A stretch of DNA of 33,076 nucleotides from NCBI GenBank assembly GCA_025360785.1, contig JANYBN010000104.1, positions 1-33,076 on the forward strand, in the 5' to 3' direction. Origin of the DNA: Geobacter sp. (GTDB taxonomy: Bacteria; Desulfobacterota; Desulfuromonadia; Geobacterales; Pseudopelobacteraceae). The translations under genes were made by a program, and so were the position numbers. The notes beneath the pieces are model-generated. The model had not been told where the DNA came from. It did not search any database and worked only from the letters and a program-made list of their open reading frames with translations. Shown one piece after another: positions 27,117-33,076 of the stretch; within the stretch, counting starts at the first letter, position 1; every line of letters starts with the position of its first letter.

Positions 27117-27347
27117 TATGCAGAAAAAAGCAGGCAGCGGCAAGGTGCCTACGATGAGCTGTCCCTTGAGTATGCCCTGTCGCAGATGTTTTCTCCCAAG
27201 CAGAAAGAGCTGTTCCGCAAGAAACTGGACGGCCTGCCGCTGACTAAAACCGAAAAGGAGTACTATTCGCGGGCGGTCAAAAAGAAGGTCGCGGCGCTGG
27301 CCAACGCAGAGCTGCATCGCCAAGCGCGGATGTTGCTGGAGTTGTGA
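27117..27347 (+). pseudogene. Orphan C-terminal fragment of an unrecognised protein
   Basis: The + frame is open from 27117 to the TGA at 27345 and has protein-like composition (YDELSLEYALSQMFSPKQ, LDGLPLTKTEKEYYSRAVKK, LANAELHRQARMLLEL), but no convincing start codon or ribosome-binding site. I do not recognise the family. It reads opposite to the genes on both sides and probably is what remains after a rearrangement brought in the truncated transposase and toxin-antitoxin pair. Confidence 0.5.
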
Positions 27348-27412
27348 AGAGTGGCGCGGAGGATTCATAGGAGGTCGAGTGCGTTTAATATGGGGAGTGT
27401 CCCGCATTTTCT

Positions 27413-27422
27413 CCCGTGTCCC
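27413..27422 (+). repeat. 10-bp repeat flanking the transposase remnant, left copy
   Basis: CCCGTGTCCC here and at 27772-27781. GGGAGTGTCCC, itself partly palindromic, lies 11 bases to its left (27394-27404). GGGACA-type repeats next to a REP-associated transposase look like REP-like target or end sequences. Confidence 0.5.
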
Positions 27423-27425
27423 CCG

Positions 27426-27713
27426 ATGCCCATTGCGGTTGTGTTTCCGGTTGAAATAGGCAGCATAACCGGTGAGCAGGCGCCGCATTGTTTCGGAAAG
27501 GGATACTCCGGTCGGCATGAGCAGCAGGTGAAAGTGGTTCGACATGAGCGCCCAGGCATAACACTTGGTGGCGCTTTTGGTGAGCAGTGCTGACATGCTT
27601 GCCACAAAGCGCAGCTTGTCAGCGTCATCAGCGAAAATATCACGGCGCTCAATCCCGCGAACTATGACGTGATGCAGGACGTGTGGTATGTCAAGACGTG
27701 GTTGGCGTGGCAT
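27426..27713 (-). pseudogene. REP-associated tyrosine transposase (Y1_Tnp/RAYT), truncated
   Basis: From ATG 27713 the frame reads a clear RAYT N-terminal domain: MPRQPRLDIPHVLHHVIVRG, IFADDADKLRFV, AWALMSNHFHLLLMP with the HUH motif (HFH), and LSETMRRLLTGYAAYFNRKH. After NGH (27426) homology stops; the expected block around the LF..RYK region is missing, and the frame runs on through REP-like and unrelated sequence. These proteins cut single-stranded DNA at REP hairpins. The truncated copy probably is inactive. Confidence 0.8.
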
Positions 27714-27751
27714 GTGTGGATGATAGTAGCAGAGTGGATTGGAGGCAATAG

Positions 27752-28579
27752 TTGATTAGTGAGCAACGTCCCCCGTGTCCCGCGCTGATGCTGGATGACT
27801 TTCATACCGACAACCCGGCGGAGTATTTGGCTGGCTTCCCATGGCATCCACACCGGGGCATAGAGACGATAACCTATGTTCTCAATGGTCTTGTCGAGCA
27901 TGCTGACAGCATGGGCAACAAAGGAGTGATCAGCTCCGGCGATGTCCAGTGGATGACGGCCGGCAGCGGCATCATTCACCAGGAAATGCCTCAAAAAAGC
28001 CCGACAGGGATGATGTGGGGCTTCCAGTTCTGGGCTAACCTGCCCGCTGAAAAGAAAATGATGGCGCCGCGCTATCGTGACGTGAAGGCGGCTGATATAC
28101 CGGAAGTGTTGCTTGAGGATGGGGTAAAGATAAAGGTCGTTTCAGGCCATATTAACGGTGTTCAGGGGCCGGTGAGGGATATCGTGATCGACCCGGAAAT
28201 GCTCGATGTCACTGTTCCTGCCGGCGCAACCTTTCGTCACTCTGTTAAAGATGGGCATACTGCCATAGCCTATGTACTTGACGGCAAGGGGCATTTTGAT
28301 GATCGGCGTGATGCGTTTGCCTACGAAATGGTCGGATCGGGATGGATGGATCTCGACCGGAGCTGTCTCTGCGGAGCTGAAACGGTTATTCTTTACAACA
28401 GGGAAGGAAGCGACGTTGAGGTCAAAGCCGGGGAGCTTCCGGTCCGTTTTCTGTTTATCTCAGGAAGACCGCTTAACGAGCGGATCGCATGGTACGGTCC
28501 TATTGTCATGAATACACAGGAAGAGCTGCGGATCGCCTTTGAAGAATATCAAAACGGGACTTTCATCAAAAACGGATAG
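27752..28579 (+). CDS. Pirin family protein, N-terminally truncated
   Basis: Pirins are double-cupin iron proteins with quercetinase or redox-regulatory roles. This one joins the family at LMLDDFHTDNPAEYLAGFPW and keeps the metal ligands: two His in WHPHRGIET, and His and Glu in GSGIIHQEMP. The C-terminal cupin and the usual ending EEYQNGTFI are intact. The usual first 35-40 residues are replaced by a short stretch containing the REP-like CCCGTGTCCC. The only start with a ribosome-binding site is TTG 27752 (GGAGG upstream); ATG 27788 has none. It may be made as a shortened protein or be a pseudogene; I cannot tell which. Confidence 0.75.
   Translation: MISEQRPPCPALMLDDFHTDNPAEYLAGFPWHPHRGIETITYVLNGLVEHADSMGNKGVISSGDVQWMTAGSGIIHQEMPQKSPTGMMWGFQFWANLPAEKKMMAPRYRDVKAADIPEVLLEDGVKIKVVSGHINGVQGPVRDIVIDPEMLDVTVPAGATFRHSVKDGHTAIAYVLDGKGHFDDRRDAFAYEMVGSGWMDLDRSCLCGAETVILYNREGSDVEVKAGELPVRFLFISGRPLNERIAWYGPIVMNTQEELRIAFEEYQNGTFIKNG
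27772..27781 (+). repeat. 10-bp repeat flanking the transposase remnant, right copy
   Basis: Second copy of CCCGTGTCCC, inside the pirin reading frame near its start. Its position marks where pirin homology begins, so the element boundary probably lies here. Confidence 0.5.
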
Positions 28580-28684
28580 CATTGTCAGGTAACAATGGGA
28601 CCGGCATGCCTCAAATATGCGCTACGGTTACCACTTGTAAGGCGTATAATGGTGATGTAGATGATCAAGATGTCGGAGCGATTC

Positions 28685-29284
28685 ATGCGATACCTGATCT
28701 GGTTGACATCGCTATTTATTCTTGCCGCAAGCATCCCGGCCCGAGGGGCGGATTTGCTGCCTTTGGCTGATTGCTCTATAAAAGTCTTCAGGGACATCAA
28801 CCGGAGCCATGTCTGGTCAGGTAAGCCGCCGGTCGGATGTTTGGCGGATGTTTATGTCGATAAACGTCCGGCAGGGATTTTTGTCACCACATGGAGTAAC
28901 GATCGTTCTGAACAACGCTGGGTAAGAGTGTCATTGTCGGCAGCAATGGGCTTTTTCGAGGTTGCCGACAGGAAAGCGCTTGATAAAGCCGGACGTGATA
29001 TCAAGGTACGCGCCGCGCGTATCGGCCGTTGCCTCGATTCGATTATCCGGTTGAATGACCCGCTGGAATGCCGCGACTATGCGACTAAAACGTACTCTGC
29101 CGGTGAAGAGCTTGGCGTTGAGTACAAGAGGAGTATCTGGCTGGATGACGGCGGACGTCACATCGTCGCCGGATATGCCTACGGCGATACCGAGGTTGCA
29201 GTCAGCCCACCGGCCGATCTTTTCGGCGGAACGGCGCTTCCCCCGGGAATGAACCTGAATATCTTATTTTCAGACAAACCATAA
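28685..29284 (+). CDS. Exported protein of unknown function (about 199 aa)
   Basis: I do not recognise this family. The ATG at 28685 gives a typical signal peptide, MRYLIWLTSLFILAASIPARG then A, and has GGAG six bases upstream; an earlier in-frame ATG at 28661 would put polar residues before it. The mature part of about 178 residues has four cysteines (in ADCSIK, PVGCLAD, IGRCLDS and LECRDY), which could form two disulfides, and otherwise mixed beta/alpha composition. A possible -10 TATAAT lies at 28645-28650. It is not a lipoprotein. The downstream gene is 60 bases away on the same strand. Confidence 0.6.
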   Translation: MRYLIWLTSLFILAASIPARGADLLPLADCSIKVFRDINRSHVWSGKPPVGCLADVYVDKRPAGIFVTTWSNDRSEQRWVRVSLSAAMGFFEVADRKALDKAGRDIKVRAARIGRCLDSIIRLNDPLECRDYATKTYSAGEELGVEYKRSIWLDDGGRHIVAGYAYGDTEVAVSPPADLFGGTALPPGMNLNILFSDKP

Positions 29285-29344
29285 GGAGGGAGTGAGCTTA
29301 TTGTTATTTGATGGAGGCAAGGCGGAAGCGCCCTTGATGAACAT

Positions 29345-30082
29345 ATGAACAATGAAGACCTGAGAGATTATTACGGTTTACTTAAAGTTTCACGAAATGC
29401 GACGGTAAGCGAAATACACAAGGCCTATTGGCAGCAGGCATCCAGTTGCCATCCGGACAAAGGCGGTAGCCACGAGTTGATGGTCCAGTTGGTTGAGGCA
29501 TGGAAGATCCTTTCCGATCCGGAAAAAAGAGCCCGGTACGATCAGGAGTTAAAATACCGGAAAGAAGGATGGCGCAGCAGAAGGTTCAACGAAGATGTGC
29601 AGGACGCCAGGAAACGGGCGCGCGGCGATGCCGCCGGTTCGTGGGCGGAATTCGAGGCAATTTACCAGAAGGCTTTCTACACGTTCAACCAGGATTTTTA
29701 TGGCGAGGATATTGACGTAAAAGCCGCAGGCCCCTACTCTCCACTGGTGGGCTCCACCAGGAGCGCGGATACATCTGAAAGCAAGCCGGTGCGCAAAACT
29801 TCAAACAGCGCTTTAAACATTGTAAATGGGGCCATATTTGCCTACATCGTAAAAACCGTCATCATGTTTTCAGCGATTGTGGGCGCGCTGTTCGTATATC
29901 GAAATTATAGCGGCATAGGCAGGTATGTACCGCTGTGGCAGCCGGATGTCTCCTACCAGATGATGCTGGACACGACCAACGGCGCCGTCTATTTCGTGGA
30001 AAAACGGGACGGCTCCCTCTCATCCACATGGAAGCAATCAGTCTCTCCATTTCCCCGCGAAAATATGAAGTCCGTTAAATAG
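29345..30082 (+). CDS. Membrane-anchored J-domain (DnaJ-like) protein
   Basis: Residues 7-70 form a J domain: DYYGLLKVSRNATVSEIHKA, then the HPD motif in CHPDKGGSHELM, then EAWKILSDPEKRARYDQEL. Type III J proteins recruit and stimulate DnaK for a specific client. There is no Gly/Phe region, zinc finger or DnaJ C-terminal domain. Residues about 165-190 form one hydrophobic helix (IFAYIVKTVIMFSAIVGALF), so the J domain would face the cytoplasm with a short tail outside. The ribosome-binding site is weak. The neighbouring exported protein might be a functional partner, but this is only proximity. Confidence 0.8.
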   Translation: MNNEDLRDYYGLLKVSRNATVSEIHKAYWQQASSCHPDKGGSHELMVQLVEAWKILSDPEKRARYDQELKYRKEGWRSRRFNEDVQDARKRARGDAAGSWAEFEAIYQKAFYTFNQDFYGEDIDVKAAGPYSPLVGSTRSADTSESKPVRKTSNSALNIVNGAIFAYIVKTVIMFSAIVGALFVYRNYSGIGRYVPLWQPDVSYQMMLDTTNGAVYFVEKRDGSLSSTWKQSVSPFPRENMKSVK

Positions 30083-30149
30083 TACATTTCCCCTGGAAGT
30101 TGCCTCGATATTGATAAAATGAGTTACCCCCTCTTTTTCGGAGCAGGAG

Positions 30150-30202
30150 TATAATGAATCTGTGGAACCGGACATCCGGGTTAGAACGTAGGAGATGTCC
30201 GG
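30150..30202 (+). promoter_or_regulatory. Promoter-like -10 box and 9-bp inverted repeat before the NmrA-like gene
   Basis: TATAAT is at 30150-30155; TTACCC at 30124-30129 would be its -35 with a 20-base spacer, a length typical of MerR-type activated promoters. CCGGACATC (30168-30176) and GATGTCCGG (30194-30202) form a perfect inverted repeat with a 17-base spacer in the leader, which could be a hairpin in RNA or a protein-binding site. No MerR gene is in the window. Confidence 0.4.
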
Positions 30203-30227
30203 ATTTCGGAGTATAAGGAGGTTGGTT

Positions 30228-31133
30228 ATGTTAGCCATTATTGGAGCATCAGGAAATATAGGAAGCAAGGCAACCGAGATCCTGCTGGCAAAAGGTGAAA
30301 AGGTGCGGGTGATCGGCAGGGATACCTTCAGGTTGCAACAGTTTGTCAGAAAAGGAGCCGAGTCGGTGGTAGGGGATGTGAAGGATACGGATTTTCTGGC
30401 CGGTGCCTTTAGTGATGTTGACGCAGTATTCGCCATGATTCCCCCAAATTATACGGCCCCCGATTTCCGAGCCTATCAGAACGAGATCGGCAGAAGCATT
30501 GCAAATGCCATCACCAAAGCGAAGGTAAAGTACGTGGTTAACCTGAGCAGTCAGGGGGCTGAGTTGACGACCGGAACCGGGCCGGTTGTCGGGTTGCACG
30601 ACCAGGAAGAACGGCTTAACAGGCTGGTAGGAGTGAATGTTCTTCATTTGCGCTGTGCCTATTTCATGGAGAATCTGTTGATGAATATTCCGCTGATTAA
30701 CGAAAAAGGTATTGCAGGTTCCGCGATTCGGGGCGACTTGAAGTTTTCCATTGTCGCCACGAAGGACATTGCCGCGGAGGTTGCCGAACATTTGGTCAAG
30801 AGGGATTTCAAAGGCAAGGAAGTGAAAGATCTGCTCGGTCAGCGCGCTCTCTCGCTTGATGAGGCTATCGGCGTTCTGGGGCGCAAGATAGGTTGGCCGG
30901 ATCTGAAGTACGTGCAGTTCCCGTACGACGAGGCAACCAAAGGGCTGGTGGAAATCGGGCTGACTCTCGACTTCAGCAAGCTCATCGTCGAAATGAGCGC
31001 GGGGATCAACAAGGGGTTGTTTGGGGTGAATCGGCCGCGAACGGCAGAGAATACGACCCCCACATCGATCGAGGAGTTTGCCGGGGTCTTTGCTGCGGCA
31101 TTCGAGGCTACGCAGTTGAAAAAAGCCGCCTGA
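30228..31133 (+). CDS. NmrA-like NAD(P)-binding oxidoreductase/regulator
   Basis: The 301-residue protein has an N-terminal Rossmann fold with MLAIIGASGNIGSKATEILL (GxxGxxG at residues 6-12), a second glycine-free strand FAMIPPNY, VKYVVNLSSQGAEL and HLRCAYFMENLLMN, the order seen in NmrA/HSCARG-type atypical short-chain dehydrogenases. These lack the standard YxxxK catalytic pair and may sense NAD(P) or reduce quinones. The substrate is unknown. ATG 30228 has AAGGAGGT upstream; the longer frame from 30195 is unlikely. It is the second NmrA-type gene in this accessory region, and is only distantly similar to the QorB-like one. Confidence 0.85.
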   Translation: MLAIIGASGNIGSKATEILLAKGEKVRVIGRDTFRLQQFVRKGAESVVGDVKDTDFLAGAFSDVDAVFAMIPPNYTAPDFRAYQNEIGRSIANAITKAKVKYVVNLSSQGAELTTGTGPVVGLHDQEERLNRLVGVNVLHLRCAYFMENLLMNIPLINEKGIAGSAIRGDLKFSIVATKDIAAEVAEHLVKRDFKGKEVKDLLGQRALSLDEAIGVLGRKIGWPDLKYVQFPYDEATKGLVEIGLTLDFSKLIVEMSAGINKGLFGVNRPRTAENTTPTSIEEFAGVFAAAFEATQLKKAA

Positions 31134-31153
31134 CCGGCGTGCTGATGTATTCG

Positions 31154-31181
31154 AAAAAGCCCGCCTGGCGCGGGCTTTTTT
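31154..31181 (+). terminator. Strong intrinsic terminator after the NmrA-like gene
   Basis: AAAAAGCCCGC (31154-31164) pairs with GCGGGCTTTTT (31170-31180) around a five-base loop, ending in six T bases. It lies 20 bases after the stop. Confidence 0.9.
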
Positions 31182-31213
31182 GTTTGCTGATTCTGTCCGG
31201 GGAGAGTTTTTTG

Positions 31214-31363
31214 ACTAGAATTCAAATGTGGAAATGTGAAGGGCGTACCTTCGGCATTATTCATGCCGACGATGTGATACGGAACTGGCTGCGGAACAGG
31301 AATTCCTTGGCGTCTGGGAGCGTTTGAATAGCCCCGATTTTAATCCCGCGAATTCGACCGGTA
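31214..31363 (+). pseudogene. KilA-N domain protein remnant
   Basis: Two adjacent + frames read one KilA-N domain: GRTFGIIHADDVIRNWLRNR followed after a frameshift near 31302 by EFLGVWERLNSPDFNPANST. The block D(D)xIRNWLRNRN...EFLG.WE.LN.PDFNP is typical of KilA-N proteins of phages, plasmids and bacterial genomes, which bind DNA. Only about 50 residues remain; no start or full domain is left. It fills most of the 345-base gap between the NmrA-like gene and the araC gene; the rest of that gap shows nothing recognisable. Confidence 0.75.
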
Positions 31364-31478
31364 TATTCACAGTATTTATCGACCTTGACTTCTGTCACGC
31401 CTCACATTAGCGTTGGGTGCTGATTGGGCGGTTATTTCCTTAACGCCTTTCATACCGGTCTGTTGCTGATCCTCTCTG

Positions 31479-32387
31479 TTATCCTTTAGCAGTCATCATA
31501 CGAAGCTTCGTAATGTCCCGTAATGGCGGTGCACCGAACATGCGGTTATATTCGCGACTGAACTGTGAAGGGCTTTCGTAACCGACCTGGAACGCAGCAT
31601 TTGCAGCATCAAGTGACTCCGCCAGCATTAAACGCCTGGCTTCGTACATGCGCAGGTGCTTTTGGTATTGCAGTGGACTGAGCGCGGTCATAGACCGAAA
31701 ATGGTTATGAAATGAAGAAGTGCTCATGCGGGCCCGGGCAGCCAGATCATCAACACGCAGCGGCTGTGAGAAGTTGTTTTTCAGCCATTCGATCGCCCGT
31801 GCTATCTGTTGACTCTGACTTCCCGCCGACGCAATCTGGCGTAGACGCGCCCCCTGTTCACCCACAAGTAAGCGGTAAATGATCTCCTTCCGGATGATCG
31901 GTGCCAGGATAGGTATCTCCTGCTCTTCATCAAGCAGGTCGATCAGGCGCTGAAAGGCAGTGAGCAGTGGCAGTGTTACCTCACTCGTCGCCATACCATG
32001 ACCGGATTGTTGCGAACGATGATGGGGGAAATTACCATCAACCAGCAACTGAGAAACCTCTTGTATGTCAAAGGTCAATTTGAGCCCCAGTAACGGCCTT
32101 TCTTTGCTTGCTTCGAGGGCCTGGACGAATGTAGGCAGGTTCACGGACGTGATCAGATAATGATTCTCGTCATACAGATACGGTTCATTCCCCAGCAGCA
32201 CACGCTTGGAACCCTGCACGACCATACAGATACTTGGTTCATAGACGACGCTCATCGGTTCGGTCATTTCGTCCTGTCTGAAAAAAAATAACCCCTGAAT
32301 TGCGCTTGCATACAGATCACTGTTATTCGTCCATCGGGCAATGCTCTCCCGCAAGGCTTCTCGCGACGATTTTATTTTGTCGTCCAT
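31479..32387 (-). CDS. AraC-family transcriptional regulator (AraC_N type, YqhC-like)
   Basis: The 302-residue protein has an N-terminal AraC_N cupin-like domain (YEPSICMVVQGSKRVLLGNE, ENHYLITSVNLP) and two C-terminal helix-turn-helix units (RVDDLAARARMSTSSFHNHF and NAAFQVGYESPSQFSREYNR). I start it at ATG 32387, with AGGAG just upstream; the frame extends 114 bases further into the promoter. It is divergent from an iron-containing alcohol dehydrogenase, as yqhC is from yqhD in E. coli, where YqhC activates yqhD in response to aldehydes. The same role is inferred here. Confidence 0.9.
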   Translation of the reverse strand: MDDKIKSSREALRESIARWTNNSDLYASAIQGLFFFRQDEMTEPMSVVYEPSICMVVQGSKRVLLGNEPYLYDENHYLITSVNLPTFVQALEASKERPLLGLKLTFDIQEVSQLLVDGNFPHHRSQQSGHGMATSEVTLPLLTAFQRLIDLLDEEQEIPILAPIIRKEIIYRLLVGEQGARLRQIASAGSQSQQIARAIEWLKNNFSQPLRVDDLAARARMSTSSFHNHFRSMTALSPLQYQKHLRMYEARRLMLAESLDAANAAFQVGYESPSQFSREYNRMFGAPPLRDITKLRMMTAKG

Positions 32388-32441
32388 AAAATCTCCTAAT
32401 TCTCTGTTTATACAGTGCTTTGCCGAAGCAATTCTGATTGA

Positions 32442-32470
32442 ATCATAGCAAGTCGTTTTTTCTATTACAA
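32442..32470 (-). promoter_or_regulatory. Candidate promoter for the AraC-family gene
   Basis: On the - strand TTGTAA (32470-32465) and TATGAT (32447-32442) are 17 bases apart, about 55 bases before the ATG. Confidence 0.5.
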
Positions 32471-32486
32471 TGTTTTTGGAACACTT

Positions 32487-32545
32487 TGTAGGATCAGGCA
32501 ATAAATGTGTAGGATCGTTCTACCGCCTTATACCGTTAAGCGGTA
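32487..32545 (+). promoter_or_regulatory. Candidate AraC-type operator: TGTAGGATC direct repeats plus inverted repeat
   Basis: TGTAGGATC occurs perfectly twice (32487-32495 and 32508-32516), 21 bases apart, two helical turns, as expected for half-sites of an AraC-family activator. Just downstream TACCGCCTTA (32521-32530) and TAAGCGGTA (32537-32545) form an inverted repeat with one bulged base. Both lie between the divergent genes, upstream of the dehydrogenase. No clear -10 for the dehydrogenase was identified. Confidence 0.6.
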
Positions 32546-32605
32546 CGATAAAAACCATCAGGATCAAATATTTCAAACCAAAAGACTTATTTCAGGGAGA
32601 ATCAC

Positions 32606-33076
32606 ATGGAATTTGAGTACTACAACCCAACCCGCCTCATCTTTGCTGCCGGAGCACTCGCACGTCTGGGAGAGGTTGCCAGCCAGCATGGCAAACGCGC
32701 TCTGCTGGTTACCGGCGGCGGCAGTGTCAAGCGCAGTGGTGTTTTTGATCGCGCAGTCGCCAGCCTGAAGCGTGCCGGCGTCTCAACGGTGGAATGCTCC
32801 GGCATCGAGCCCAACCCGAGAATCACCACCGTCAGACGAGGTGCCAAGATCGCTCGGGACGAAGGCTGCGATGTGATAATCGCCTTGGGCGGCGGCAGCG
32901 CCATGGATGCAGCGAAGGTTATGGCAGCCGCGTTTTACTATGACGGCGATCCCTGGGATATGATCTTTCACGGTCAGCCCGCGCCGTATGTCCCGACTCG
33001 TGCGCTGCCTGTCATAACCGTGCCGACCCTGGCGGCTACCGGTTCGGAGATGAACATGGGTGCGGTTATATCCAAC
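32606..33076 (+). CDS. Iron-containing alcohol dehydrogenase, YqhD/butanol dehydrogenase-like, 5' part (continues past window)
   Basis: The 157 visible residues match the N-terminal nucleotide-binding domain of group III alcohol dehydrogenases: PTRLIFAAGALARL, LLVTGGGSVKRSGVFD, GIEPNPR, the NAD(P)-binding GGGSAMDAAK (about residue 95) and PTLAATGSEMNMGAVIS at the edge. GGGSVK, GIEPNP and ATGSE.N.GAVIS are also in E. coli YqhD, an NADPH-dependent aldehyde reductase. The metal-binding histidines would lie beyond the window. AGGGAGA precedes the ATG. Divergent from the AraC gene with operator-like repeats between, consistent with aldehyde-induced expression. Confidence 0.93.
   Translation, partial: MEFEYYNPTRLIFAAGALARLGEVASQHGKRALLVTGGGSVKRSGVFDRAVASLKRAGVSTVECSGIEPNPRITTVRRGAKIARDEGCDVIIALGGGSAMDAAKVMAAAFYYDGDPWDMIFHGQPAPYVPTRALPVITVPTLAATGSEMNMGAVISN

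Noticed and set aside
27074-27425. C-terminal part of the transposase reading frame as real protein
   Set aside because: After NGH the translation no longer resembles the family and runs antisense to another protein-like fragment and into the toxin-antitoxin promoter.

Overview
The window looks like chromosome of a Geobacter-like deltaproteobacterium (Desulfuromonadota/Geobacterales). This is an inference from gene order and families, not from any database match: rdgC-obgE-proB, an expanded rpsU-yqeY-cvpA-dnaG-rpoD macromolecular-synthesis operon, hisHAFE, a chemoreceptor ending in a bacteriohemerythrin domain, separate glyQ and glyS, and gap-pgk-tpiA-secG-tRNA-Leu(GAG). About the first 23 kb is orderly core chromosome. 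The last 10 kb is an accessory region rich in gene fragments.

Region 1 (1-4966, + strand): the end of an OmpR-type response regulator with a terminator, a NapH/CcoG-type membrane polyferredoxin, then the tight run rdgC, obgE, proB closed by a hairpin at 4916-4944. Region 2 (4967-18970, - strand): reading leftward, a HAD phosphatase, then glyQ-glyS, a hemerythrin chemoreceptor, hisH-hisA-hisF-hisE, rpsU, yqeY, cvpA, dnaG, rpoD and an exported coiled-coil/DUF11-like protein. Many junctions are 1-4 base stop/start overlaps. Two good sigma-70 promoters are visible (before glyQ and before rpsU), and no terminator is apparent between hisE and rpsU, so readthrough from the glyQ-his unit into the macromolecular-synthesis operon is possible. 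Region 3 (18971-23011, + strand): gap with promoter and terminator, pgk-tpiA, secG, then tRNA-Leu with a strong terminator.

Region 4 (about 23.0-33.1 kb) is different. At 23674-23710 the - strand carries a degenerate copy of the 3' end of tmRNA (ssrA) followed by a terminator. I see no tmRNA body, which is what a displaced att site of an ssrA-integrated island would look like. To its right lie decayed fragments of a flavodoxin-family protein and an old-yellow-enzyme gene fused head to tail, a qorR/qorB-like pair, an HTH/AbiEii-type toxin-antitoxin pair with a promoter that leaves almost no leader, a truncated REP-associated transposase between copies of a 10-bp repeat, a pirin gene that lost its N-terminus at that element, an exported protein of unknown function, a membrane-anchored J-domain protein, an NmrA-like oxidoreductase, a KilA-N remnant, and a divergent AraC regulator/iron alcohol dehydrogenase pair resembling yqhC/yqhD. 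The oxidoreductases and regulators suggest a loose collection of quinone/aldehyde/redox-stress functions.

No CRISPR array, rRNA or complete prophage is visible. I did not find a clearly new multi-gene system. The most useful leads are the ssrA remnant with the island it implies, the chemoreceptor embedded in the glyQS-his operon, the toxin-antitoxin promoter, and the operator-like repeats next to the AraC gene.
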